From: Stieleria bergensis
GTDB taxonomy: Bacteria; Planctomycetota; Planctomycetia; Pirellulales; Pirellulaceae
Assembly (NCBI GenBank): GCA_007745635.1
Contig: CP036272.1
Span: 1,965,900-2,029,899 of the forward strand
DNA length: 64,000 bases
Direction: 5' to 3'
Below the pieces are notes generated by a model that was given only the letters and a program-made list of their open reading frames with translations, was not told the DNA's origin and ran no database searches. This document shows positions 52,332 to 62,139 of this stretch, one piece after another (position 1 is the first letter of the stretch; every line of letters starts with the position of its first letter). The translations under genes were made by a program, and so were the position numbers.

Positions 52332-54188
52332 TTACTCGACGGTCACGCTTTTGGCCAAGTTGCGTGGCTTATCCACATCGCAGCCACGCATCAGTGCGAT
52401 GTGATAGGAGAACAGTTGCAATGGAATCACGTTCACCATCGGCTGAATCAGAGGATCCACATCGGGCAGGTGAATCACATCGTCGGCAATTGCTTCGACA
52501 TGAGGATCGTCCTTGCTGGCCACGGCAATGATCGGACCGCCGCGTGCTTTGACTTCTTCCATGTTGGCGATGACCTTTTCGTAGGTCGAGCCTTGGGGGA
52601 CAATGAACACACTGGGGGTTTGAGCATCGACCAACGCAATGGGGCCGTGCTTCATTTCTGCGGCTGGATAGCCTTCGGCATGGATGTAGCTGATTTCTTT
52701 TAACTTCAGCGCACCTTCCAGCGCGGTTGGGAAGTTCAGTTGCCGGCCCAGATACAGGATATTGCTGGCGTCTTTGTATTTGGCAGCTACTTGACGAACT
52801 TGTTCGTTGCAGTGCAGCGCTTCTTGAACGGCGCCGGGTGCCTGCTTAAGAGCACTGATCAACTGTTGACCGGCTTCAAAGCTCAGGTTGTGCAGCCGAC
52901 CAAGGTGCAAGGCAAGCATCGCCAGGACGCAGCACTGTGAGGTGTACGCTTTCGTGCTTGCGACACCGATTTCAGGACCGGCGTGCAGGTAGATCCCCCC
53001 GTCAGCGGCCTGAGCGATCGAGCTGCCGATCACGTTGCAAATCGCCAGCGTGCGATGGCCTTTGCGCTTGGTTTCTAGCAGCGCGGCCAAGGTGTCGGCG
53101 GTCTCGCCGCTTTGTGTCAGACCAAAGACCAGAGTGTCGTTTTCGATCGGCGGATTGCGATAGCGCAGCTCACTGGCGTATTCCACCGAAACGGGCAGTC
53201 GAGCGTACTGTTCGATCAGGTATTCGCCAACCAATGCCGAGTGCCAGCTGGTCCCGCAACCGGTCAGGATGATCCGTCTGACGCCACGCATTTGTTGCGG
53301 GGTCAGGTTTAGCCCGCCGAAGACAGAGGTCGCGTTCTCGTCATCAAATCGGCCACGCATGGCATTGCGCAGTGATTCGGGCTGTTCGAAAATTTCTTTC
53401 AGCATGTAATGCTGATAGCCTTGCAGGCTAACGTCCTCGGTAGCGGTTTCCAGTAGTTGGACCTGGACGTTGACCTGTCCTTGATCGCGATGCGAGACAG
53501 AAAAGTCGTCCGGTGTTAGAACCGCCAGTTGATGGTCAGCCATGTAAACAATCTGGTCGGTGCAACCGGCCAGTGGCGAGGCGTCGCTGGCAACGAAGTA
53601 CTCGTTCTGCCCCACGCCAATCACAAGCGGGCTGCCGAACCGAGTGGCTAGCAGAAAGTTGGGGTGATCGCGAAACGTGATTGCCAGACCGTAGGTGCCT
53701 CTTAACTGGGCCAGAGCCCATCGTGTCGCTTGGATGCAACGTTCTTGTGCATCAGCCGTCGTTGCCGAGGCGACCTTGAGGCCTTCGGCGATCAGGTGGG
53801 CGATGACTTCGCTATCGGTTGCCGAGCGAAACGAATAGCCCCTTTTGATCAGGTCGCTCTTGAGCGTTTGGAAGTTCTCGATCACGCCGTTGTGAACCAA
53901 GATCACTTCGCCATCGCCGCCGAGATGGGGGTGGGCATTTTCCTCGGTGGCTGGGCCGTGAGTGGCCCAGCGAGTGTGCCCAATGCCGACAGAACCGTCG
54001 GTGGGGTTGCTGCCGAGTTGTTCGACCAGAGCTTGAATGCGTCCGACCGACCGCGTCACGTGCACGTCACCAGGGCCATGAATCGCAATCCCAGCGCTGT
54101 CATAGCCACGGTACTCAAGTCGGCGAAGTCCGTTAAGCAAAAAATCGCCCGCCATGCGATTGCCGACGTAGGCAACAATGCCACACAT
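52332..54188 (-). CDS. glmS: Glutamine-fructose-6-phosphate aminotransferase
   Basis: GlmS makes glucosamine 6-phosphate from fructose 6-phosphate and glutamine, the first step toward UDP-GlcNAc. The mature protein begins with the catalytic Cys (MCGIVAYVGN; Cys2). The N-terminal glutaminase has RRLEYRGYDSAGIA and GHTRWATHG; the two SIS domains hold LTGCGTSWHSALVGEY, TQSGETADTLAALLE and PGGGG-like AGPEIGVASTKAYTSQ; the C-terminal tail ends in LAKSVTVE. The start is set by Cys2 (54188), though the frame is open to 54278. The 618-residue length is normal. No riboswitch (glmS ribozyme type) was recognised in the leader. Confidence 0.96.
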   Translation of the reverse strand: MCGIVAYVGNRMAGDFLLNGLRRLEYRGYDSAGIAIHGPGDVHVTRSVGRIQALVEQLGSNPTDGSVGIGHTRWATHGPATEENAHPHLGGDGEVILVHNGVIENFQTLKSDLIKRGYSFRSATDSEVIAHLIAEGLKVASATTADAQERCIQATRWALAQLRGTYGLAITFRDHPNFLLATRFGSPLVIGVGQNEYFVASDASPLAGCTDQIVYMADHQLAVLTPDDFSVSHRDQGQVNVQVQLLETATEDVSLQGYQHYMLKEIFEQPESLRNAMRGRFDDENATSVFGGLNLTPQQMRGVRRIILTGCGTSWHSALVGEYLIEQYARLPVSVEYASELRYRNPPIENDTLVFGLTQSGETADTLAALLETKRKGHRTLAICNVIGSSIAQAADGGIYLHAGPEIGVASTKAYTSQCCVLAMLALHLGRLHNLSFEAGQQLISALKQAPGAVQEALHCNEQVRQVAAKYKDASNILYLGRQLNFPTALEGALKLKEISYIHAEGYPAAEMKHGPIALVDAQTPSVFIVPQGSTYEKVIANMEEVKARGGPIIAVASKDDPHVEAIADDVIHLPDVDPLIQPMVNVIPLQLFSYHIALMRGCDVDKPRNLAKSVTVE

Positions 54189-54631
54189 ATTGGTTAGCCC
54201 CAAATCTTGGAAAGACAGTGAGTGAAAATGAGTCCACAGAAGTTTAATTAAGGATAGATTACCGGCAAGTTTCAGCACGTTGGCGCGAGAGAACCGCTGA
54301 CCCGTTACGAGAGAACACCGGACACAGGAACCGGCGTGGTGCCCCCCGTGAGGCTTTCACGGCGACCCGTATGGCTTTCACGGCGACTGGCGCCGGGGGA
54401 AGTTGGCTAACGGTCAAGCTGGCAAAGCCTCTTGGTCGTCGCCAAGTTGGCAACCGGTGGTCGGCGGCACAGACGCTCCGGTGACACGCTATCCGATCCA
54501 CCGAAACAGAGCTACATGAATTTGCCGCCGCTGAACGCTGATTGTCACAACGGTGAAATGGGCGTGCTTAGACCGCCAGTAGGTGGCGTGGCACGCGCGA
54601 TCAGAGTGGGTGGGGCAAGGGAATTGGCGTT
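54189..54631. other. Intergenic region upstream of glmS
   Basis: 443 bases between glmS and the small secreted protein, both minus strand. A direct repeat TGGCTTTCACGGCGAC-like element occurs twice near 54350-54385. It holds the glmS promoter. No gene is supported. Confidence 0.4.
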
Positions 54632-54931
54632 CTAGTTACGGTAGTACCGGACCATGTTGCGCACTTCCGGGGTTCCAAAAAAGATCTGCCGCAGTGGTCG
54701 GGATCGACTGCCGGGTTCGTTCTTTTGCATCATGCGGACGGTGTTGCCATAGATATGCAGCGGCCGGCCGGGACGCTCTGGAATTGGAGTCTGTTCGATT
54801 TTGGCTCGCAACTCGCCGGTCGCGATCACATTGGGAACCCAGTTCGGTTGCTGTGCCGTAGCAACCGAGGCATCCAGGCAAGACACGAGGCAAGCCAATG
54901 AAAAACAGGTGATAAGAAGGCGTTTCGGCAT
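54632..54931 (-). CDS. Small secreted protein, function unknown
   Basis: The 99-residue product (ATG at 54931) begins with a signal peptide (PKRLLITCFSLACLVSCLDASVATAQQ). The mature ~70 residues are basic, with a segment GRPLHIYGNTVRMMQKNEPGSR that resembles no family I recognise. The open frame extends to 55117, but the signal peptide sets the start. On the same strand as glmS. Confidence 0.6.
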   Translation of the reverse strand: MPKRLLITCFSLACLVSCLDASVATAQQPNWVPNVIATGELRAKIEQTPIPERPGRPLHIYGNTVRMMQKNEPGSRSRPLRQIFFGTPEVRNMVRYYRN

Positions 54932-55196
54932 GGTTGTAAACTCCACAGACTGATGTCGAACGATGGGCCGCTGATTGAGGCGGGGTGATCCCTCTTTTTT
55001 GTCCACCTGTCTACTAGCGGTTGCTTGATGAAAAAGTGTAGGTTCGGATAATGAAGGAGTCGGATCGTAGCCAATTTTAGTTGCAAAAAGGTGAGGGAGA
55101 AGCGTCCCGGCCAGCAATTAATGTTTTGCGCTTGCTGACGCAGTGACGGTAGCGGATGACCGTCTTTACGAGCCGTGAAACCAATGAGGCCCTGGA

Positions 55197-55766
55197 ATGA
55201 GCAAAAACATCTTGATGATCGTCGGAGATTTCGTGGAAGACTACGAGGCGATGGTGCCCTTTCAGATCTTGCAGACCATGGGGCATCGTGTGGAGACTGT
55301 CTGTCCTGGCAAGGCCGCTGGCTCAACGGTCGCCACCGCGATTCATGATTTCGAGGGTGATCAGACGTATAGCGAAAAACCCGGACATCGCTTTGCAATC
55401 AACACTGACTTCGATCAGGTTGATCCCAGCACCTATGACGCTCTGGTGATCCCGGGCGGTCGAGCTCCAGAGTACCTGCGTTTGAATGCACGCGTGTTGG
55501 AAATCGTGCGACACTTTGATGATGCCAAAAAGCCGATCGCTGCGATCTGTCACGGACCTCAGATTCTTGCCGCCGCAGGCGTCTTGGAAGGCCAGCAATG
55601 TAGTTGCTATCCTGCAGTCCAGTACGAGGTCACCGCGTCCGGCGGTTCGTATGTCGAACCGGCAGCGACGATGGATTCGGCGCACACCTGCGGGCATTTG
55701 GTCACCGCACCGGCGTGGCCAGCTCACCCGGCTTGGATGCGCCAATTCTTGGACTTGCTCGCCTAG
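55197..55766 (+). CDS. DJ-1/PfpI-family protein
   Basis: The 189-residue protein has the DJ-1/PfpI flavodoxin-like fold. The nucleophilic Cys118 lies in [11 protein letters not shown]; the N-terminal acidic turn [13 protein letters not shown] and the block [13 protein letters not shown] are typical, as is a C-terminal [14 protein letters not shown]. Members act as deglycases, chaperones or intracellular proteases; the member type is not clear. It is followed by an alpha/beta hydrolase 211 bases downstream on the same strand. Confidence 0.88.
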   Translation: MSKNILMIVGDFVEDYEAMVPFQILQTMGHRVETVCPGKAAGSTVATAIHDFEGDQTYSEKPGHRFAINTDFDQVDPSTYDALVIPGGRAPEYLRLNARVLEIVRHFDDAKKPIAAICHGPQILAAAGVLEGQQCSCYPAVQYEVTASGGSYVEPAATMDSAHTCGHLVTAPAWPAHPAWMRQFLDLLA

Positions 55767-55977
55767 GGGCAACACTTGCACTCGAAACCGTTAGCCCCGG
55801 TAAGTATTTTCGTTGTCTTGCCGCGTTCGACCTGACTGAACGCGGTGCCGCAGTGATTCAGCGACTAAAATAAAGTGTTCCCCAGCCCTTACCGGATCTG
55901 CCCTCACCGGATCTGACCTTATTGTTCAGCGATTTAAAGCCAGCTGCGTTGCCTCTGGCCATCACGGAGACGTCTCG

Positions 55978-56880
55978 ATGTATCGATCCTTTTTTCATGT
56001 CCTGACCATCGCTTTGGTTTTGACGGCCACGGTTCCCTCCCCTGCCGAGGCGCAAGTCAAGAAAGACCAGAAACTAGAAGATCCGGTTCCCGTGACATTG
56101 CACACGAAGGATAACCTGGATTTGACCGCCGTTTATCTGAAGTCCAACCGTGGCAAAGAAGCGGTGCCTGTGCTGTTGATCCATGAGTGGGAAGGTCAGA
56201 TGTCGCCCTATCCAAAGCTGTGCCGAGCGCTGCAACAGGCCGGCTGTGCTGTGCTGGCAATGGACTATCGCGGGCATGGGCGATCCAACAAATTCATCAA
56301 CGCGCGTGGCAAAGAGGAAACCTTCAAACTCAAAACCATGAATCGGCGTGACGTGGATGCCATCATGCGGGCCGACATGGAGTCTGCGAAACGGTTCCTG
56401 AAAGAAAAAAATAACGCCGGTGAATTGAACCTCAATGCTCTGATCTTACTTAGCATCGGCGATGGTGCGGTCCTCAGCGCAAACTGGACCAAGGTCGATT
56501 GGAGTTTCCCAAGCGTCGGGTCTCGTAAACAGGGACAAGACGTCAAGGGGCTGATCATGGTCGCGCCAAAGCGTATTCTCAAAGGCGTGACCATCGACAC
56601 CGGCTTGAACGATCCACGTGTTGCGATGTTGCCAATGCTGATCACCTATGCCAAGGAATCGCCTGACGCCGGGGACGCTGAACGCATTGCAAGTCGAATG
56701 GAAGCGATCAAGCGACGCTTCAAACGAGAAGACTCGTTGCAAGTGGTGGCCGTCAGCGGTGGCGGCGGTGGACCCGCGTTGATGAATCAATCGCAGAGTG
56801 CCATTCGTGCTGTGATCGAATTCGCCAAGACTCAGGTTCCCGTGAGCGAACAAGAGAATCCTTGGATCGAACGTCCCTAG
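55978..56880 (+). CDS. Secreted alpha/beta-hydrolase-fold protein without nucleophile
   Basis: The 300-residue protein has a signal peptide (residues 1-25) and the alpha/beta hydrolase fold: strand VLLIHEWEGQ, AVLAMDYRGHGRS near residue 93, and ILLSIGDGAVLSANW at 156-170. The usual nucleophile motif GxSxG is not there: gapless alignment puts Gly161 where Ser should be (S-I-G-D-G), and no clear catalytic His near the C-terminus is seen. The fold may survive as a binding or scaffold protein, or use an unknown mechanism. The name alpha/beta hydrolase therefore states the fold, not the activity. Confidence 0.7.
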   Translation: MYRSFFHVLTIALVLTATVPSPAEAQVKKDQKLEDPVPVTLHTKDNLDLTAVYLKSNRGKEAVPVLLIHEWEGQMSPYPKLCRALQQAGCAVLAMDYRGHGRSNKFINARGKEETFKLKTMNRRDVDAIMRADMESAKRFLKEKNNAGELNLNALILLSIGDGAVLSANWTKVDWSFPSVGSRKQGQDVKGLIMVAPKRILKGVTIDTGLNDPRVAMLPMLITYAKESPDAGDAERIASRMEAIKRRFKREDSLQVVAVSGGGGGPALMNQSQSAIRAVIEFAKTQVPVSEQENPWIERP

Positions 56881-56904
56881 CAGGGGCGCTGATGTCGAAT
56901 CGCT

Positions 56905-58566
56905 TCAGGGTTTGGGCACGTAGCGATACTGACCGCCGTTTTGCTGGGCGATGCTGCGCATCCGTGCTTCGCCCTCACGGCTGTGATAGCCAATGGTGTG
57001 AATGATGCTGGAGTGACTGGACTGACCAAAGAGGTTTTCGGAGTGATTGAGCTCGCGAAGGTGCTCTTCAATCCGCTGAGGAAATTCGCCGTCAGAGAGC
57101 AGGAAGATCACATCGGGTTGCAAGTCGATCGCGTACTCCAAGGCCTCGTAAGGCGCTTTGCCGCGATCCATCTGAATCTTGCCAGCCCAATTGGCAAAGG
57201 CTTGCTTATTCGCTTCGCTTGCGGTCACCGCAAAGTCCTCGCGATGGTCTCCGCGAAGGCTGAGATAGTCCGATTCCGTATCAAAGAAAATCACATAGAA
57301 ACGTTGTTCAGCAGACAGCGCGTTGATCGCTTGCGTCAGTTCCCGGCGCGCTGATTCAAAAGCGGCTCCCATGCTGCTGCTACTGTCTACCAGATAAACA
57401 AAGTTGTTTCCGCCGCCTTCAATGCCGCAGAATTCGGTGTTCGCAGTGATCGCTTGGGGGGCGTCGGCCAATGTGGTCAACGTTTGCGAAGTCGCCGTCG
57501 GCAGCGCTGGATTGAGTGCTGGCTGGGAGATCTCGATCGTTGGCATGCCGACGACCGGCGGAATCGCCGCAGCAGGCAGCCCAAAGTCAATCTCCACTTC
57601 GGCTTCGCTGGGCGTGGTTTCTTCGGGCACCGCTTCGCTTGCCGCTGGGGTTTCCATCAAGTCAACGCTGAATGAATCGGCATCGCTGACCGATGCCTGG
57701 ATGCTCACCTGATCCCTGGCATCGCGAGTGCCGAGTGTCCAACCGGCCAGCGAGAACAGCATCAGCGCGTGCAAGATCCCGCTGGCGATCCAAACCGCCG
57801 GACGACGTCGTTTTTTCGTGACCGATTGCTGTTGCGAAAGCTCCTGGATCTGCTGGTGATCGTTGGCGGCGGGGCGTGACAAAGGCTGCGTTTGGCTGGG
57901 GACTTTGCCGTTGCTTGGCTTGCGCTGGACGTTGCTTGGCTTGCGCTGGACGTTGCTTGGCTTGCGCTGGGATAGCGAGCTCCAATCAGCCGGTGGTCGT
58001 CGGGATTCAGCCGCCTGGACGGTCTGTTTGGGTTTCTGTTGTTGACTGGTTTGACGGCGTCCATCGCGTTTCGACTTGCGCGTCTTGCCAGGTCGATCAC
58101 CTGCTGGTTTGGTCTTCGGTGGAACCTGCTCCGCGGTGTCGTCCAGGCGTCGAACGGGCGTGTCGGTCCCCGAGATGCTGGAGCTGAGCAGTGCCTGCAG
58201 CTCGATTTGTCGCTCCGCTGGCAAGTCATCAATCAGTTGCTTCACTTCCGCGTCGCTGGCTGGTTTGGGAAGCGGCCCCACAGAATGGCTGTTGGTGAGT
58301 TTGCAGATCGTCAGCTCCAGGGCGGCGGCTTGAGCGTCCAAACGGGCGGCGTCTGCTTGCCGGCGAACCACCTGTAATTCCAGCTGCAATCGGCGAAGTT
58401 GCTCAGCGTGACTGAGCTCAGCAGGGGCCTGCTCAGCATGACTGAGCTCAGCAGGGCTCTGCTCGCTGGATTCGATCTGATGAGCAACAGGGCCAGGCTG
58501 TAAGCCCTTTGTGTCACTACCGGAGAACGGCTGCTTTGTTTGCTTGGCTGATGATTGAGTTTTCAT
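56905..58566 (-). CDS. Membrane-anchored von Willebrand factor A protein
   Basis: The 553-residue protein has a Gln/Arg-rich, charged N-terminal half including a 30-bp tandem repeat (QAPAELSHAE twice) and a 21-bp repeat (NVQRKPS three times). One membrane helix lies at about 257-279 (AVWIASGILHALMLFSLAGW), then a linker, and a VWA domain from about 385 with the MIDAS motif LVDSSSSMGAAF and later DVIFLLSDGEFP. VWA domains bind metal-dependent protein partners. Because the N-terminus is long and hydrophilic with no signal peptide before the helix, the N-terminal part is probably cytoplasmic and the VWA domain external. Confidence 0.82.
   Translation of the reverse strand: MKTQSSAKQTKQPFSGSDTKGLQPGPVAHQIESSEQSPAELSHAEQAPAELSHAEQLRRLQLELQVVRRQADAARLDAQAAALELTICKLTNSHSVGPLPKPASDAEVKQLIDDLPAERQIELQALLSSSISGTDTPVRRLDDTAEQVPPKTKPAGDRPGKTRKSKRDGRRQTSQQQKPKQTVQAAESRRPPADWSSLSQRKPSNVQRKPSNVQRKPSNGKVPSQTQPLSRPAANDHQQIQELSQQQSVTKKRRRPAVWIASGILHALMLFSLAGWTLGTRDARDQVSIQASVSDADSFSVDLMETPAASEAVPEETTPSEAEVEIDFGLPAAAIPPVVGMPTIEISQPALNPALPTATSQTLTTLADAPQAITANTEFCGIEGGGNNFVYLVDSSSSMGAAFESARRELTQAINALSAEQRFYVIFFDTESDYLSLRGDHREDFAVTASEANKQAFANWAGKIQMDRGKAPYEALEYAIDLQPDVIFLLSDGEFPQRIEEHLRELNHSENLFGQSSHSSIIHTIGYHSREGEARMRSIAQQNGGQYRYVPKP
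57911..57970 (-). repeat. 21-bp tandem repeat in the VWA gene
   Basis: Three near-identical copies with a period of 21 bases (57911, 57932, 57953), coding Asn-Val-Gln-Arg-Lys-Pro-Ser. Confidence 0.85.
58401..58460 (-). repeat. 30-bp tandem repeat in the VWA gene
   Basis: Two copies (58401-58430 and 58431-58460) that differ at three bases, coding a ten-residue Ala/Pro/Glu-rich unit; a partial third copy follows. Confidence 0.8.
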
Positions 58567-59110
58567 TGCCTGATCATTCCACCCACTGAAAAGGAACAGG
58601 GATCGGTCAAAAACCGACGCGCCGGCAAGGGCGTGAAATCAAGTTGAAAAGCAAAGTTGAGTAGACCACCCAAGTGGTCGTCCCGGCGATGGGGGCATTC
58701 TAACAACCCAATGTTGAGGTCGTGGGGTGTTATCTAGCTCTTTTTGACTGTGGCGTATTTGTCGCCCTAAACCGTTGCTTTTCGCTGTTGTGAACGGGCT
58801 CAGCCGGCGTTTGTAAGCGAGCGGTCATCAGATTCAGTGTTCAAGCCGACCGCTTTCAGTCGGCGTAGGTCAAGTTCGCCTTGCTACGCACGGGGAAGTC
58901 CGGTTATAGCCAACCTTCAATGGTTCGCCGTGGGACCGGAGCGGTCATCAATGGGATTGATGATCGCTGTGGAATTTCGGCGGCAACTGTTGCCAGTGCA
59001 GCAGCTGTGGAAGGTTTTTCGGGGAGCGGCGTCGCTTCAGATGGGAGGACCCGCAGCGATGTTGTTTTGACTGAACGGGTCGGTCTGACAGAATTGAGCG
59101 GTTCGGGCGA
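58567..59110. other. Divergent intergenic region
   Basis: 544 bases between the VWA gene and the secretin-like gene; it should contain both promoters. A plus-strand frame from 58881 ends in an ATGA overlap with the next start codon but has no recognisable features. A hairpin CCGAC/GTCGG lies near 58845. Confidence 0.4.
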
Positions 59111-60499
59111 ATGATCTACGGATGGAATGAAATGCGGAACTTATTGAGTCAAAAAAGGTTTGTCGGTGGCATCGTCGGCTTGGTGCTGTTGATCAACCTC
59201 GCGCTGTCAGGCAGCGTGCAAGCACAGGTGGCTCTGCCCGGCGTCGGATCCCTACCCAGTGGTGGTGCTGTTGCCAGTCCTCCACCGGCGGCGGTTTCGT
59301 TGCCATCGCCTGCGGTGGGTTTGCCACCTGGGATGGCCTCGGCAAATCCTGGTCCAGCGTCTGTGCCAAGTGCTGCTGGAATGCCCGCACCTGTGGTGAC
59401 CACCGCTGGAACGGCGGCACTGCCAACGGGAGGCATGGCGACGGATCAGTTGCGTGGAAGAAATCCTGCAGGTTCTGCCGGGATGTCATCATCCAACCAG
59501 CTTCCCTCCACCGCCGGCCAGCAATGGCGAACCTACGATTTGCGTCCTTACACCGGTTACTTGACTCAGCACGATCAGCCTCAGCAAGCCATTGTGGATT
59601 GGGTGCTGCGTGAAACGGGGACGGATGTTTGGTTTTCTTCACCGCTAGGGATCTTGAATGCGGATCGCGATCGACTGACGGTGTATCACACACAGGAAAT
59701 GCACGAAGTGATTGCCAACATGGTGGATCGTTTTGTTGCCGGGGAAAAAGATCCTCAGGTCATGCACTTGCGCGTGATGACCGTGGGCAGCCCCAGTTGG
59801 CGCAGTCAGTCCCACATGTTGATGCAGCATGTCAACGTGGACAGCCCTGGCGTTCAAGCTTGGTTGTTGAGCAAAGAGAATGCCGCATTGGTCATGAGCC
59901 AATTGCGTCAGCGCAGCGACACGCGGCAGATTCAAGCGATGGATTTGGTGACACACAATGGGCAGACGCAAAAATTGGCCAGTACACGCGGACGCAATTA
60001 TGTTCGCAATATCCGCAAAGCGCCGACCGGTTGGCCGCCTTATGAACCGGAGACCGGCGAGATTCAAGAAGGCTATCAACTGGCCATCAGTCCCCTTTTG
60101 AGCGTCGACAAACGAGAGATTGACTGCGTGATCAAGGCCGAAATCGATCAGGTCGACAAACTGGTTCCGGTGGACTTGCAGTTACCGCTGCCCAACGGGC
60201 AAGCCTATCGCACGCGGATTGATGTCCCGCAAGTGGTCAGCTGGCGCTTGCATGAACGGTTCCGCTGGCCATCGGACATGGTGTTGCTGTTGTCCTGTGG
60301 CGTGATCGCCAGTCCCGAGCGAGTGGGCAATCCACTGCCGTTCTTGAACTTGAATTCGCTGACCGGAACAACCGCTGGTCGCGCCGACGCGCTGATGTTT
60401 ATCAGTTACGGCGGCCGGGCGGCACAGAACATCGGTTCGGCTCCCGTCGCTCCGTTGATTTCGACCAGCCCTAACTTGGACACACGTGGACGGTTCTAG
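59111..60499 (+). CDS. Secreted secretin-like (N-domain) protein
   Basis: The 462-residue protein has a signal peptide (about residues 17-38; GIVGLVLLINLALSGSVQAQ), a Pro/Ala/Gly-rich disordered stretch (39-130) and then a folded part with LTVYHTQEMHEVIANMVDRFV and VVSWRLHERFRWPSD, which resembles the N1/N3 modules of secretins or related type II-secretion-like proteins. The last part reads like a beta-rich secretin core but lacks a complete secretin domain. Role in secretion is therefore a guess. Start codon choice between 59111 and 59132 is open. Confidence 0.5.
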   Translation: MIYGWNEMRNLLSQKRFVGGIVGLVLLINLALSGSVQAQVALPGVGSLPSGGAVASPPPAAVSLPSPAVGLPPGMASANPGPASVPSAAGMPAPVVTTAGTAALPTGGMATDQLRGRNPAGSAGMSSSNQLPSTAGQQWRTYDLRPYTGYLTQHDQPQQAIVDWVLRETGTDVWFSSPLGILNADRDRLTVYHTQEMHEVIANMVDRFVAGEKDPQVMHLRVMTVGSPSWRSQSHMLMQHVNVDSPGVQAWLLSKENAALVMSQLRQRSDTRQIQAMDLVTHNGQTQKLASTRGRNYVRNIRKAPTGWPPYEPETGEIQEGYQLAISPLLSVDKREIDCVIKAEIDQVDKLVPVDLQLPLPNGQAYRTRIDVPQVVSWRLHERFRWPSDMVLLLSCGVIASPERVGNPLPFLNLNSLTGTTAGRADALMFISYGGRAAQNIGSAPVAPLISTSPNLDTRGRF

Positions 60500-60831
60500 G
60501 CCAGTTGCATGCCGAGCATGCAGGTGAAGAAGCATGCAAGTGGATGACGAGGGCAGAGCGACAGGCCGGCTGGATCGCTGGTTTCGACTGCAGGCATGAC
60601 TGGCGGTGTCGCATCTGGGCAGCCGTGTTGGTGTCGCACCACACCGGCACGATGCTTTTCCGCCCTTCACCGCAGAAAAAACGAGGGATCGCGGTAGAAA
60701 ACCGCTGGCCCCCTCGGTCAAATCTGAGCTCGTGTTTAGAATGTGGCTGCTCCTTCACTTTGGGTTCTGCCCCCGGTCAGGAACATTGTCGGGTCAGAGC
60801 TTCAGTTGCGAATCATAAAGATTAGAGACAC
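60500..60831. other. Intergenic region
   Basis: 332 bases between the secretin-like gene and the ketosynthase-like gene. An imperfect hairpin lies around 60680-60718 (GAGGGATCGCGG ... CCCCCTCGG). Promoter of the ketosynthase-like gene expected. No gene is supported. Confidence 0.4.
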
Positions 60832-62139
60832 ATGCAATCTTCCCAGAATCGTCGCGTCGTCATCACTGGCATTGGTGTGGTCACTCCGTTGGGCAACGAT
60901 CCTGACCAGTTGATCGCGGCGCTTCACGAGGGCCAAAGTGGTATCAAACCGCTCAGCCGCGTGCCGCACGACGCACTGTCGGTCAATCATGGTGCTGAAG
61001 CCTGGCAATTCAGCGGCGACATTGCCGACTATGGCCCGCTGGACAAGCAGCTTAAGCGGGCGATCAAGAAGGGCAGCAAAGTCATGTGTCGAGAGATCGA
61101 GATGGGCGTTGCGGCGGCCCAGCTTGCCCTGAATGACTCTGGACTGACCGAAGAAAACCGTGATCCGCTTCGAACCGGTGTGGTCTACGGTTGCGATTAC
61201 ATCATGTCGCTGCCTCAGGAGTTTATCGCTGGCATCGCAAAGTGCCTTGATGACGAGGGGCAGTTTGACTTTTCCAAGTGGGGTCAGGAAGGCAAACCCG
61301 AAGTCAGTCCATTGTGGCTGTTGAAGTACCTTCCCAACATGCCTGCCAGTCATATCGCGATCTACAATGATCTGCGCGGTCCCAATAATTCCATCACTCT
61401 CCGCGAGTCATCTGCGGGGGCGGCGATGAGCGAAGCGTTCTCGACGATCTCACGCGGGCACGCCGATGTGTTGGTGGTCGGTTCCACCGGCTCCAGGATT
61501 CACTTGTTGCGTTCGGTGCATACACAATTGCAAGAAAGCTTGGCCGCCGAACGTGACGAACCAGAAACAATGTCCCGTCCCTTTAATGAGACGCGTGACG
61601 GTAGCGTGCTTGGCGAAGGGGCCGGCGCGATGATCTTTGAATCCTTGGAACATGCTCAGCAACGCGGTGCCACGGTGTTAGGCGAAGTGATGGGTTATGC
61701 CAGCAGTGCCGTCGGCCCCAACGCCGGGGACCAGAATCTGAAAATCGCTTTCGAAAACGTCTTGCGCGGTGCCTTGGGCAGCGAGGACCCCGCGAAAATT
61801 GGGCACATTCATGCACATGGCCTGGGCACGGTTCGCTCGGATGCTCAGGAAGCGGCCGCCATTGCAGAAGTCTTTGGCGAACCCTCGATGCAGCCACCGG
61901 TCACAACCGCCAAGGGGCACCTGGGGAACTTGGGTGGAGGTGCGGGGATGGTTGAGACCATTGCCAGTTTGAAAGCTCTCGGTGGCAAACTGTTCCCAAT
62001 TCGAAATCTTGACGCACCTGCGGCAGATTGTCCGATCAATGCAGTGATCAACGCTCAGCAAGATGCCGGGGATCAGTTCATTAACCTGAACATCACGCCG
62101 CAGGGTCAAGCGACAGCCGTACGGATTCGCCGCGTCTAG
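60832..62139 (+). CDS. Beta-ketoacyl synthase-like protein without catalytic Cys
   Basis: The 435-residue protein has the FabF-type thiolase fold: VVITGIGVVTPLG at the start, AHGLGTVRSDAQEAAAI and TTAKGHLGNLGGGAG carrying the two conserved His residues and the Lys. At the active-site position the usual TACATG is replaced by LRESSAGAA: gapless alignment places Glu192 (or, with a one-residue shift, Ser193) at the catalytic Cys. Proteins with Gln or Glu there act as chain-length factors or decarboxylating starter ketosynthases (KSQ). No ketosynthase partner, acyl carrier protein or acyltransferase is adjacent. It should be a decarboxylase or partner subunit rather than a condensing enzyme. Confidence 0.78.
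   Translation: MQSSQNRRVVITGIGVVTPLGNDPDQLIAALHEGQSGIKPLSRVPHDALSVNHGAEAWQFSGDIADYGPLDKQLKRAIKKGSKVMCREIEMGVAAAQLALNDSGLTEENRDPLRTGVVYGCDYIMSLPQEFIAGIAKCLDDEGQFDFSKWGQEGKPEVSPLWLLKYLPNMPASHIAIYNDLRGPNNSITLRESSAGAAMSEAFSTISRGHADVLVVGSTGSRIHLLRSVHTQLQESLAAERDEPETMSRPFNETRDGSVLGEGAGAMIFESLEHAQQRGATVLGEVMGYASSAVGPNAGDQNLKIAFENVLRGALGSEDPAKIGHIHAHGLGTVRSDAQEAAAIAEVFGEPSMQPPVTTAKGHLGNLGGGAGMVETIASLKALGGKLFPIRNLDAPAADCPINAVINAQQDAGDQFINLNITPQGQATAVRIRRV

Noticed and set aside
52332-54631. glmS ribozyme in the leader of glmS
   Set aside because: No recognisable glmS-ribozyme core was seen; that ribozyme is known mainly from Gram-positive bacteria.
58881-59114. A 77-codon frame whose end overlaps the secretin-like start (ATGA)
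   Set aside because: Its translation shows no domain, signal or protein-like pattern; the overlap alone is not enough.
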